Source: Verrucomicrobiota bacterium (lineage in GTDB: Bacteria > Verrucomicrobiota > Verrucomicrobiia > Limisphaerales > JADLHS01). Taken from it: 64,000 nucleotides of DNA. The translations under genes and the position numbers were made by a program. The notes under the pieces were generated by a model that worked only from the letters and a program-made list of their open reading frames with translations, did not search any database and was not told where the DNA came from. The DNA lies in contig JAKQDQ010000093.1 in assembly GCA_029573725.1 (NCBI GenBank), forward strand, positions 204,963-268,962. Reading direction: 5' to 3'. Shown one piece after another: positions 35,506 to 43,094 of this stretch (its first letter is position 1; every line of letters starts with the position of its first letter).

Positions 35506-35970
35506 ATGCCGCACATTCACGATAAAATTGACTTTACGGTCGCCATCTTTGTGGTGCAGGACCGGCAGGTTCTGCTGGTGCATCACCGGAAATTGAATCA
35601 GTGGCTGCCGTTGGGCGGGCACATTGAACTGGATGAGGATCCCGAACAGGCGGCGCGGCGCGAAGCCCGCGAGGAGAGCGGCCTGGAAGTGGAGCTGCTC
35701 GGAGAGCGCCCGCCAACGACCGGCCCCGGGACCCGCGCGCTCATCAACGCCCGCTACCTGGATATCCATCGGATTCACGCGACCCACGAACACATCGGCA
35801 TGATTTATTGGGCGCGGCCGATCAGTGGTGTGACGACGCTGGCGGCAACCGAGCATTACGCCCTCCGGTGGTGTGCGCTGGCGGATTTGGAGCAACTGCA
35901 ACCGCCGCTGAGTCCGGCCGTCAAATGGTATTGTCAAAAGGCGATCGCTGAAATTTCCGCGCACCCTTGA
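35506..35970 (+). CDS. Nudix hydrolase
   Basis: A 154-residue Nudix protein with the box GGHIELDEDPEQAARREAREESG (core REAREESG). The family cleaves nucleoside diphosphates linked to another group; this member has no sub-family mark that I can read (the region before the box is VHHRKLNQWLPLGGH). The frame begins 17 codons upstream, but ATG 35506 has a good ribosome-binding site (GGGAGG, about 10 nt before it) and a family-like start. Sits between the zinc-ribbon gene and the sigma factor gene. Confidence 0.84.
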   Translation: MPHIHDKIDFTVAIFVVQDRQVLLVHHRKLNQWLPLGGHIELDEDPEQAARREAREESGLEVELLGERPPTTGPGTRALINARYLDIHRIHATHEHIGMIYWARPISGVTTLAATEHYALRWCALADLEQLQPPLSPAVKWYCQKAIAEISAHP

Positions 35971-36006
35971 GCGCGGCCGGGGGTTCGCCTAGGCTGGCCG
36001 CAGGTC

Positions 36007-36624
36007 ATGCCCGGTGATTTGGATCCAGATGCGGTCTTGATGCTGCGCGTCAAACGTGGCGATACGGCGGCTTTCAGTGTCCTGGTCGAGAAATACAAGC
36101 AACCGGTCCTGAACCTGGCCTGGCGCCTTCTGACAGATCAAACGGAGGCCGAAGACCTCGCGCAAAATGTGTTCGTTCAGGTGTGGAAATCGGCCGGCCG
36201 CTATCAGGCCACCGCCAAATTTTCCACCTGGCTGTTCACCATCACGCGCAATCTTTGCTGGAATGAAATCCGCCGCCGCGCCCGCCATCCCGCCGAGTCA
36301 CTGGAGCAGGCCCGCGCGCCCGACGGTGCGCCTGGCGGGAGCCAGATCAAAGACAGGGCTCAGGCGGGCGTTCCGGAACAGTTGCTGCGCCGCGAACTGG
36401 AACGCAAGGTGACGGAAGCCCTGGCCGACCTGCCGGCCAAGCAACGCCTTGCCCTCGCATTATGTCAGCAGGAGGAACTGAGTTATGACGAAATCGCCAC
36501 CGTGCTGGGATGTTCCCTGTCGGCGACAAAATCGCTGATTTTTCGCGCGCGCGAAACCCTCAAGGCGCGCCTGAAGCCCTATCTGCAAACCGGGGCCTGG
36601 CCGGAAAAAACCGGGCAACTTTAA
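36007..36624 (+). CDS. ECF-type sigma factor (sigma-70 family)
   Basis: A 205-residue sigma factor. Region 2 runs from about 20 to 95 (LVEKYKQPVLNLAWRLLTD, then EDLAQNVFVQVWKS and FSTWLFTITRNLCWNEIRRR) and region 4 from about 130 to 190 (LPAKQRLALALCQQEELSYDEIATVLGCS and the recognition helix SATKSLIFRARETL). The linker in between is proline- and glutamine-rich. It directs RNA polymerase to a small regulon, probably including its own gene. The anti-sigma-like gene starts 33 nt downstream, and a DUF3106 gene overlaps that one by 4 nt, a typical operon. Confidence 0.93.
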   Translation: MPGDLDPDAVLMLRVKRGDTAAFSVLVEKYKQPVLNLAWRLLTDQTEAEDLAQNVFVQVWKSAGRYQATAKFSTWLFTITRNLCWNEIRRRARHPAESLEQARAPDGAPGGSQIKDRAQAGVPEQLLRRELERKVTEALADLPAKQRLALALCQQEELSYDEIATVLGCSLSATKSLIFRARETLKARLKPYLQTGAWPEKTGQL

Positions 36625-36657
36625 CCCGGTCCCGGGGTTTAATCCACGAATCGAATC

Positions 36658-37167
36658 ATGAAGTCCGATCCGGTTTATCAGCAACTTCAGGAAACCCTGT
36701 GGCGCCGGCCGTTGACGGCGCAGGAGGCGGCCGCACGGCGGGCGTATCTGGCACAACATCCGGAATTGCAGGCGGACGCCGCTGCGGAAGCCGCGCTGAG
36801 CGCGATCCTGGCGCAGCAACCCTCCGCCGCCATGCCGTCCAACTTCACCGCGCGGGTCCTGCGCGTGGTGGCGGCGGAACGTCAGTCGAGCCCACCCGGG
36901 TGGCGCTCCGCCTGGCGCCGATGGCGGCCGCGCCTGGCGATTGCCGCCACGGTGCTGGCCACGGGCTGGGTGGTGCAGCAACAACGCTTGAAGCACCAGC
37001 AACAAGCGCTGGCCCTGGCCGCGCAGGAAATGATTCGGACGCCGGCGTTGACCGATCCGCAAACGCTTGCGGATTTTGAAATCATCCGCCAGCTGCCGCA
37101 ACCGACGGTGGTCGCGGATGAAAAACTGCTCGCCTTGAGCGATGAATTGCTGGCCCTGACACCATGA
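36658..37167 (+). CDS. Probable single-TM anti-sigma factor
   Basis: A 169-residue protein with a cytoplasmic N-terminal part (about 1-80), one hydrophobic segment near 95-107 (LAIAATVLATGWVV), then a short periplasmic tail. The N-terminal part is helical (LWRRPLTAQEAAARRAYLAQHPEL) and probably binds the sigma factor encoded just upstream. No zinc-binding HxxxCxxC motif is visible, so it is not of the ZAS type. It is coupled to the DUF3106 gene by an ATGA overlap. Confidence 0.68.
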   Translation: MKSDPVYQQLQETLWRRPLTAQEAAARRAYLAQHPELQADAAAEAALSAILAQQPSAAMPSNFTARVLRVVAAERQSSPPGWRSAWRRWRPRLAIAATVLATGWVVQQQRLKHQQQALALAAQEMIRTPALTDPQTLADFEIIRQLPQPTVVADEKLLALSDELLALTP

Positions 37168-38051
37168 ACGGCATCCGCCGCCATTTGAGCTGGATGGGAT
37201 TCGGGCTGGCCATGGTGCTGCCGGGCTTCGGTGCCGGGACCAACCACGGCGCCGCGCGACCTCCCGTGCCTCCGCTCATCATGCGTTCGCCGGTTGCATC
37301 GTTCCGCGCGCTCCTGGTGATGCCTGCGGCCGACCGCAACGCCCAACTCGCCGCGCAGCCACCGGAAATCCGCGAGCGGTTGTGGGAACGTATTCGTGCC
37401 TATCAGGCGTTGACCCCGGAGGAGCGCGACCTGCGCCTGCAGGTGACGGAGCTGCAATGGTATTTCAAGCTGTTCGCGCGAATGCCGGCCACCAACCGGA
37501 CGGTGCATCTGCGCACCCTGCCGGAGGACATGCGCCAACTGGTCGCCGTCCGGCTGCAACAATGGGACGCCATGCCGGCGAACCTGCAGCAGTTCCTGCT
37601 GACCAACGCCGCCGGCTCCGAATATCTCACGCCCAATCGGCGCACGGATTTTCCGCCCAATCCCATCACCTCCCAGTTGATCGCGCGCTACCATCGCCTG
37701 TTCGAACTGAGCGACCGGGAGAAGGAACAGATCTGGACCACGCTCTCGGCGGCGGAACAGCGGCAGATGGAAAAGACCCTGGAGGCCTACGCGCAGCTCA
37801 CGCCGGCCCAGCGCGCGCATTGCCTCCGTTCCATGGCGGCCTTTGCCACATTGAATGCGACGGAACGCGAGGCCTTTCTGAAGAACGCCGCGCGCTGGGC
37901 CGGGATGAAACCATCCGAGCGGCAAACCTGGCGCGAACTGGTGAGCACGGCCGCAAAAATTCCCCCGCTTCCACTCCCGCCCCGGCCCGTGCCACCGCTG
38001 CCAACCGAGGCGCGGCCTCCCGCAGTTGGAGTTGCCACAAATGGGGGTTAA
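37164..38051 (+). CDS. DUF3106-type protein
   Basis: A 295-residue secreted protein with a weak signal peptide (MNGIRRHLSWMGFGLAMVLPG). The mature part is a series of helical repeats, each containing an L-x-x-x-E/Q-R-x-x pattern (LTPEERDLRL, LSAAEQRQM, LTPAQRAHCL, LNATEREAFL, MKPSERQTW), the DUF3106-like arrangement. In other bacteria DUF3106 genes follow sigma/anti-sigma-like genes, as here. The tail is proline-rich. Function unknown; periplasmic location inferred. It overlaps the end of the convergent ispE by 4 nt. Confidence 0.7.
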   Translation: MNGIRRHLSWMGFGLAMVLPGFGAGTNHGAARPPVPPLIMRSPVASFRALLVMPAADRNAQLAAQPPEIRERLWERIRAYQALTPEERDLRLQVTELQWYFKLFARMPATNRTVHLRTLPEDMRQLVAVRLQQWDAMPANLQQFLLTNAAGSEYLTPNRRTDFPPNPITSQLIARYHRLFELSDREKEQIWTTLSAAEQRQMEKTLEAYAQLTPAQRAHCLRSMAAFATLNATEREAFLKNAARWAGMKPSERQTWRELVSTAAKIPPLPLPPRPVPPLPTEARPPAVGVATNGG

Positions 38052-38923
38052 ACCGGCACGGCCGCGAGCCAGCCGGACCGGCCGAATTGGGCGGGGAACG
38101 CTTCGAGCATGGCCTCGGCCTGATTTAGCCGGGAAAAAAGGGCAAAGGTGGTCGAACCACTGCCGGACATCAACGTGGCCTGTGCACCCTGCGCGCGGAA
38201 AAACTCCTGATACAGCGCCAGGACGGGGTATTTTTCCAGCACGGGAGCTTCCAGCGAATTGTAAAATTCCCGTCCTGCCGCCGCCAGGTCCCCCGCCTGC
38301 AACAAGGCGATCAACCGGCGGGCACGTCCCGGCCGGCCGTTTTGTGCATCGGGAAACCGCGCCAGCGCTTGATACGCCCAAGGGGTGGAAACGCCAAAGC
38401 CGGGGTGGACCAGGAAAAAGGCGGCCGCGCGCAAAAGCGGAAACCCGGGCAGCGGTTCGATTTTTTCCCCGCGTCCCGTGGCCAGTGCCGGCTGCGGTTG
38501 CAGGAAAAAGTTTACATCCGACCCCAGCGTTGCCGCCAGCGCGTGCAGTTGATCGGGAGCCAGGGGATGGTCAAACAATTCATTCAGGCCCGCCAACGTC
38601 ACCGCGGCGTTGCTGCTGCCGCCGCCCAATCCGGCCGCCAGGGGCAGATGCTTTTCCAGATGAATCCGCACGCCGTCCGTGATCCGGGTCGCCGCAAAAA
38701 ATGCCGTGGCGGCGCGGTGGATCAGATTGCTGCGGTCCGTGGGCAAATCCACGCGGTTACAGGTGAGCTGCACCCCCGTGCCATGGCGGGACAGCGTCAA
38801 CTCATCAAAACACCGGATGGAATGAAAGATGGTTTCCAGTTCGTGGAAGCCATCAGGGCGTTTGCCGAGAATGTTCAACAGCAGGTTGACCTTGCCGGGC
38901 GATTTTTTTTCCAGCGTCCGCAT
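38048..38923 (-). CDS. ispE: 4-diphosphocytidyl-2-C-methyl-D-erythritol kinase
   Basis: A 291-residue GHMP kinase of the non-mevalonate isoprenoid pathway; it phosphorylates CDP-methyl-erythritol. It shows KVNLLLNILGKRPDGFHEL at the N-terminus, the ATP-binding loop PLAAGLGGGSSNAA near 90-103, and a C-terminal GSG loop (LMSGSGSTTFALF). The frame extends to a TTG at 38959, but ATG 38923 is the conserved start. It stands as a single gene behind a strong terminator and meets the DUF3106 gene tail to tail. Confidence 0.94.
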   Translation of the reverse strand: MRTLEKKSPGKVNLLLNILGKRPDGFHELETIFHSIRCFDELTLSRHGTGVQLTCNRVDLPTDRSNLIHRAATAFFAATRITDGVRIHLEKHLPLAAGLGGGSSNAAVTLAGLNELFDHPLAPDQLHALAATLGSDVNFFLQPQPALATGRGEKIEPLPGFPLLRAAAFFLVHPGFGVSTPWAYQALARFPDAQNGRPGRARRLIALLQAGDLAAAGREFYNSLEAPVLEKYPVLALYQEFFRAQGAQATLMSGSGSTTFALFSRLNQAEAMLEAFPAQFGRSGWLAAVPV

Positions 38924-38965
38924 CGTGATTCTGATCGCGTCAAAGACTGTCCCGGTCAACTGCAG

Positions 38966-38994
38966 AAAAAACGCGCCAACCCGGGTTGGCGCGT
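38966..38994 (-). terminator. Intrinsic terminator of the TIGR04073-type lipoprotein gene
   Basis: A perfect 24-nt palindrome (38971-38994, ACGCGCCAACCC then GGGTTGGCGCGT). On the minus strand it is followed directly by a run of six T (38971-38966). It lies 25 nt past the stop of the minus-strand lipoprotein gene, upstream of ispE. Stem plus T-run is a textbook Rho-independent terminator and the best one in the window. Confidence 0.88.
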
Positions 38995-39019
38995 GACGAA
39001 AGACGGAAGGCTTCCAGGC

Positions 39020-39460
39020 CTAATTGTCAAAAACCCGGAACCGGCTGCCCGGCAGAAACGGCGCCACATCGCCACCACTGAAACCAATGTCCGTATCGGT
39101 CGCAAACACGGAGTCGGAGATGATGCCCGGCCGGTAGCTGTCCGGATACTGGGGTGTCGGGGCGAGGTAATTGGTGAACACCGGATCGTAGGGCGGGAAT
39201 GGGAAGGTGATGATTTCGTAAAGGCCCACGCCGGCCCGCGCCATGGTTTTGTTGAAGCCCTTGATGATCCCGGTGTTGTAATTGCGTTCCTCCGGCAGCG
39301 CGAACGAGGTTTGTTCCACGCTGCGGCGCCATTCCGCCAGGCGGACGGGCTCGTAGAAGTTGTTGATCCCACGCCCGAGTTTGTTCTCCGGTCCCGCACA
39401 ACCGGTGATCAGGGTGGCGGCCACCACAATTCCGCCCAGAATGGAAAGTCGTTTTATCAT
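39020..39460 (-). CDS. TIGR04073-type exosortase-associated lipoprotein
   Basis: A 146-residue lipoprotein. Lipobox ITGC follows the hydrophobic core (ILGGIVVAATLITGC, Cys near 20). The mature part has KLGRGINNFYEPVRLAEW and TMARAGVGLYEIITFPF, which resemble the exosortase-associated TIGR04073 family. These proteins tend to occur in genomes with the PEP-CTERM/exosortase sorting system; no exosortase is in this window. The frame extends upstream inside the FmdB gene, but ATG 39460 starts the signal peptide. Function unknown. Confidence 0.68.
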   Translation of the reverse strand: MIKRLSILGGIVVAATLITGCAGPENKLGRGINNFYEPVRLAEWRRSVEQTSFALPEERNYNTGIIKGFNKTMARAGVGLYEIITFPFPPYDPVFTNYLAPTPQYPDSYRPGIISDSVFATDTDIGFSGGDVAPFLPGSRFRVFDN

Positions 39461-39536
39461 AACAGAGATAGTTCTTGGGTGCAGGTTACTGTGGGGAGCG
39501 AACTTGTAAAGCCTGATTTCCGGGCCGCGCCGGGTT

Positions 39537-39782
39537 TCATTGCCGCTCGTATTCGCCCTTGCCCAACCGCTTGAACACGCTGAAGCCGGCCTTTTTGGCA
39601 TCGGTCACGGAAAGTGGCTTGAGCTTATGCGGCGTGCTGAAACTGGAGTACACCTTGCGCACCGGTCGCTTGCACGCCGGACATTGTGTCAACGGCTTGG
39701 CGGACAGCGGACGGTTCAACGTGAAGTGGCCGCCACACACCTGGCAGTTGCCGTCGCACAATTCGTATTCGTAAAGAGGCAT
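39537..39782 (-). CDS. Short FmdB-family zinc-ribbon protein
   Basis: An 81-residue zinc ribbon (MPLYEYELCDGNCQVCGGHF). Cysteines at about 9, 13, 16, 34 and 37 form the CxxxCxxC...CPAC pattern of FmdB-type proteins. The C-terminus (KVYSSFSTPHKLKPL, then FSVFKRLGKGEYERQ) is basic. It lies 76 nt upstream of the lipoprotein gene and 15 nt after the RNase H-fold gene, so the three may form one unit. Role unknown. Confidence 0.8.
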   Translation of the reverse strand: MPLYEYELCDGNCQVCGGHFTLNRPLSAKPLTQCPACKRPVRKVYSSFSTPHKLKPLSVTDAKKAGFSVFKRLGKGEYERQ

Positions 39783-39797
39783 ACGCAGTTTCAACCC

Positions 39798-40385
39798 TCA
39801 ACCGTTGGCCGCAACCGTCAACCGGGGCTCATCCCCGTCCGCGGGGATCGCCCATTTCACCGGGACGACCAGTTTTTTGCCGAACCGGTTGTGATAATAC
39901 AGCTGGTGCCGCGCCGCGCCGTATTCATGCACCAGTCTGGTGATTTTCACGTCGTAACAACAATATTCCGCAATCTCCAGCAGCCGGCCCTGCTTGTACC
40001 ATTCGATCGCCTGCAGGCCCTCGGCGGTTTTCTCCACGCCAAAGGTGGCGGTGGCGATGGCGTCCAGCGACAGCCGGTGCTGCAGGGTGTTTTGCAAATC
40101 CACCAGCATGTCCAGCGTGGGCAGCTGGGTTAAATCGAATGCCGTGTAGCCGTGCAGCACCTCGTAATCGAAGCGCAGGATGTTGAAGCCCACGACCAGG
40201 TCGGCACGTTGCAGTTCCGTCAGCAGCGCGTTGACCTGCTTTTCGCCGTAAATCCGGTAGTCACCGCGCGCCGTGCTGTAAGTCACCCCCACGCTTAACC
40301 CCATCCGATTGATATGGCGCCAGCCGCCCACTTCGTCCGCGGATTTCTGGGTTTCGAGATCAAAATAAACAATGTTCTTCGCCAT
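39798..40385 (-). CDS. RNase H-fold 3'-5' exonuclease-like protein (YprB type)
   Basis: A 195-residue protein with DnaQ-like exonuclease motifs: DLET at residues 9-12 (exo I), VVGFNILRFDYEVL in the middle (exo II) and YDVKITRLVHEY near the end (exo III). The arrangement resembles the YprB/PF13482-type RNase H-like domain, usually a single-strand nuclease. The exo acidic residues are present, so it may be active. The frame begins 13 codons earlier in arginine-rich junk; ATG 40385 was chosen. Upstream 131 nt are AT-richer but show no firm promoter. Confidence 0.7.
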   Translation of the reverse strand: MAKNIVYFDLETQKSADEVGGWRHINRMGLSVGVTYSTARGDYRIYGEKQVNALLTELQRADLVVGFNILRFDYEVLHGYTAFDLTQLPTLDMLVDLQNTLQHRLSLDAIATATFGVEKTAEGLQAIEWYKQGRLLEIAEYCCYDVKITRLVHEYGAARHQLYYHNRFGKKLVVPVKWAIPADGDEPRLTVAANG

Positions 40386-40555
40386 TTGCCTTCGTCCGGT
40401 TCGCCGCCCGGGCCGCGCGATCAACCCGGATGCGGGACGCGCCGGGACCGGAAGATTAGGCGAAAGACGATTCCCTCGTAATCAAATAAATGAGAAAAAT
40501 TGGTCCACGGTCGGCCGCGGTCGGCGGCGGGCGAAATCAACGGGGAAACCATCAT

Positions 40556-41914
40556 TCAAACCTCAAAACCCTGCTCGCGGAATCGTTGCAATTTGTACAA
40601 TAAGGCACGCCGGCTGATTCCCAGGGCGCGCGCGGTTTCCGTCCGGTTCTCCTGGTGTTCGCGCAGGGCCTGAAAAATGGCCTGTCGCTCGATTTCCTCC
40701 AGCCGCTGTGCATCCGGCAGCGCGGCGGGAGCGGCTTGCTCAACCACGGCGCGCACCCGGGCCGGCAGATGTTCGGGCAGGATCATTTCCCCGCGCGACA
40801 ACAACGCGGCCCGCTCCATCGCGTTGCCCAACTCGCGCACATTGCCCGGCCAGGCATAGCGGGTCAGGCCTTCAGTGACTGCGGCGGAAAAACGGGCCCG
40901 ACCCTGGGTGAATTTGCCGATGAAGTGGGCGGCCAGGGGCAGAATGTCCTCGGGCCGCTCCCGCAGGGGCGGCACGTTCAGTTCCACGACATTGAGCCGA
41001 TAAAACAGGTCCTCGCGAAACGCGCCCGCGCGCACCCGTTCTTCAAGGTTTTTATTGGTGGCGGCCAGCAGGCGGGCGTTGGTCTGCCGTTCCTGATTGG
41101 AGCCGACACGGCTGAAGCTGCCGTTCTGCGTCACCCGCAACAGCTTGGCCTGCAGTGGCGCGGTCATGTCGCCGATTTCATCCAGAAAAATCGTGCCGTC
41201 GTGCGCTTCCTCAAACCGGCCGATGCGCTGGGCGATCGCGCTTGTGAAAGCGCCCTTTTCGTGCCCGAACAATTCGGATTCCAGCAAATTTTCCGGAATG
41301 GCGGCGCAGTTCACTTTGACCAGAATCCCTGCGCTGCGCCGGCTCCACGCATGCAGCACATCCGCCAGGATTTCCTTGCCCACCCCGCTTTCCCCCGTAA
41401 TCAGGATTCGCGTGTCGGAGGGCGCCACCAGTGCGGCATCGCGGAACACCGTTTGCATCAGCGGACTTTGGGCAATGACCCCGACCGGCAGCGGCGGGAG
41501 CGTGATGGCCGGGGCGGGGGGACGGACGGTGCCGGTGGCCTTTTGAATGATCGCCAGCAATTCATCCAGATCAATCGGCTTGGCAAGGTAATTGACCGCC
41601 CCGTCACGCATGGCCCCGACCGCATCGCGAATGTCGGTGTACGCCGTCACCAACAAAACCGGGAGTGCGGTGTTGTGTTCGCGCGCGCGGCGCAGGGTTT
41701 CCAGTCCCGAAATGCCGGGCATGCGCACGTCGGACACCATCATGCTGAACTCGGTCTCGCGCAACAGGGCGAGGGCGCGCTCCCCCGAGTCCACGGCCAC
41801 CGGATCGTACCCCTGGGACTGCAAAAATGAACTCAAGAGACTGCGCTGGCCGGCGTCGTCATCCACGATCAGGATGCGCGGGGACCTGGACCATTTGCGC
41901 GTATCGGCGGACAC
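40556..41914 (-). CDS. Sigma-54-dependent response regulator (NtrC/AtoC family, GAFTSA variant)
   Basis: A 452-residue enhancer-binding protein. Receiver domain: acidic pocket D18-D20, phospho-acceptor D62, K112. AAA+ domain: Walker A GESGVGKE (174-181), sigma-54 contact loop GAFTSA (221-226, in place of GAFTGA), Walker B TIFLDE (241-246). The C-terminal Fis-type HTH includes RTETARALGISRRALLYKLQRF. No histidine kinase gene is adjacent. A -24/-12-like site lies about 1.1 kb away in front of the pilus ATPase operon, a plausible target. It lies 54 nt downstream of the secreted hydrolase gene. Confidence 0.93.
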   Translation of the reverse strand: MSADTRKWSRSPRILIVDDDAGQRSLLSSFLQSQGYDPVAVDSGERALALLRETEFSMMVSDVRMPGISGLETLRRAREHNTALPVLLVTAYTDIRDAVGAMRDGAVNYLAKPIDLDELLAIIQKATGTVRPPAPAITLPPLPVGVIAQSPLMQTVFRDAALVAPSDTRILITGESGVGKEILADVLHAWSRRSAGILVKVNCAAIPENLLESELFGHEKGAFTSAIAQRIGRFEEAHDGTIFLDEIGDMTAPLQAKLLRVTQNGSFSRVGSNQERQTNARLLAATNKNLEERVRAGAFREDLFYRLNVVELNVPPLRERPEDILPLAAHFIGKFTQGRARFSAAVTEGLTRYAWPGNVRELGNAMERAALLSRGEMILPEHLPARVRAVVEQAAPAALPDAQRLEEIERQAIFQALREHQENRTETARALGISRRALLYKLQRFREQGFEV

Positions 41915-41968
41915 GCAAGCACTCTAACGGTTTTCTGATTCACGTTTCAAGCCGGGGCTGTCCATGGC

Positions 41969-42868
41969 TCAAGATCCGGCGGCCGGAGCAAGCGAACTGC
42001 TCTCCAGAAACCGCTGGAAGGTCCTGTGCCCGGCCAGCACCTCATTATGCCCCAGGTCGGTCGTCAGAAAGATGAATTGGTTGGTGCGCAGTTGCGCGGT
42101 GGAAACGCGCGTATCCGGAGCGAGCAAAAAGGGGAGTTTCTGCCGCTGCAACGTGTCCATCAATTCCTCCGAACGCTGCTTGGTGCCTCCGGTTTCCGTG
42201 AAGATGTCGAGCAGCCGTCCACCGGTGCGCTCCGCCCAGTGCAAAAAGCGTGGTGTCTGGGCGTAAAGCGCATCAAACAGCCATACCTCCTTGATGTGCT
42301 CCTCCAAACCGCCCTGCGCCACGATGGCGGACATTACCCGATAACCGCCACTGTGGCCGGAGAGGAGGATGGTGCCCGGGGCGGCGTTCGTGGCAATGAT
42401 GCGGTTTGTTTGCAGCACGGACATGGCTTCCGTCATGAAGCGGCGAAACCCGCCTTCGTCCTCCAGCCGGCCGCCGCCAGAATCGGGGGCATCGGTCGGC
42501 CCCTGGGGCACGATCAGAATGGCGTTCCGGCCACTGGCCACCAGTTGTTCGATCAATTGGTAATGCTCCAGCACTCCGGCCAGCCGGCCGCGCCACCCAT
42601 GAAAATGCACGACGAAATCCACCGCGCTTCCAGCCCGGAACCGGCGCGGAATGAACAACGCCACGGTATTGTCCTGGTAATGCTCCGCAGCGGAATAATG
42701 TTTCCCCTGGTAGGTGTATCCCGCCGCCCGGCTGGGGTGCGGAAAGGGCGCGGAGGCAAAGGGAGCCAGGATCAATTTTCCCTGCGCGGCATAGCTTGCC
42801 GGAGACGGCTCATCGGCATCCGCCCGGCAGCAAAGCAGGACCAAACCCAGGAGCAGATAGCGTTTCAT
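41969..42868 (-). CDS. Secreted alpha/beta hydrolase
   Basis: A 299-residue protein with a signal peptide (MKRYLLLGLVLLCCRADA). The catalytic triad is visible: S173 in the nucleophile elbow GHSGGYRV, D199 in WLFDA and H274 in DLGHNEV. The block DFVVHFHGWRGRL near 84-96 is the usual oxyanion strand-loop. It probably hydrolyses an ester or similar bond in the periplasm; the substrate is unknown. It is followed by the sigma-54 regulator gene 54 nt downstream on the same strand. Confidence 0.8.
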   Translation of the reverse strand: MKRYLLLGLVLLCCRADADEPSPASYAAQGKLILAPFASAPFPHPSRAAGYTYQGKHYSAAEHYQDNTVALFIPRRFRAGSAVDFVVHFHGWRGRLAGVLEHYQLIEQLVASGRNAILIVPQGPTDAPDSGGGRLEDEGGFRRFMTEAMSVLQTNRIIATNAAPGTILLSGHSGGYRVMSAIVAQGGLEEHIKEVWLFDALYAQTPRFLHWAERTGGRLLDIFTETGGTKQRSEELMDTLQRQKLPFLLAPDTRVSTAQLRTNQFIFLTTDLGHNEVLAGHRTFQRFLESSSLAPAAGS

Positions 42869-43013
42869 GTGGACAGCATGGTGAAAAATCCGCCGGAAGG
42901 GAGAAAATTCGGGCGAAACAGTGTGCGGCAGCCGTGCCGGAACGAGACACGGGTGTCTCCGGACAGGGAGGAAAAGCGGCGAAATTCCGGCGATTTGCTT
43001 TCGGATTGGGCCT

Positions 43014-43029
43014 TGGCCAGCGGATTGCT
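43014..43029 (+). promoter_or_regulatory. Candidate sigma-54 (-24/-12) promoter of the MshEN-pilB operon
   Basis: TGGCCAG, four bases, TTGCT: compared with the consensus TGGCACG-N4-TTGCW, the invariant GG and GC and 10 of 12 defined positions match (C/A and A/C are swapped at positions 5-6), with exact spacing. It ends 66 nt before the ATG at 43095, so the transcript would start near 43040. A sigma-54 activator is encoded nearby. The match is by eye. Confidence 0.6.
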
Positions 43030-43094
43030 TTTACCGGATTGCCCGGCATGAAGTCGTACCAAAAAGCAAAACATGTCGGGCGGGTTTGACTCAA

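Noticed and set aside
42944-42959. A small hairpin (GAGACA / TGTCTC) between the hydrolase and MshEN genes
   Set aside because: Only 6-7 bp, mid-gap between divergent genes, with no sign of an operator role; the sigma-54 site is the better explanation for this gap.
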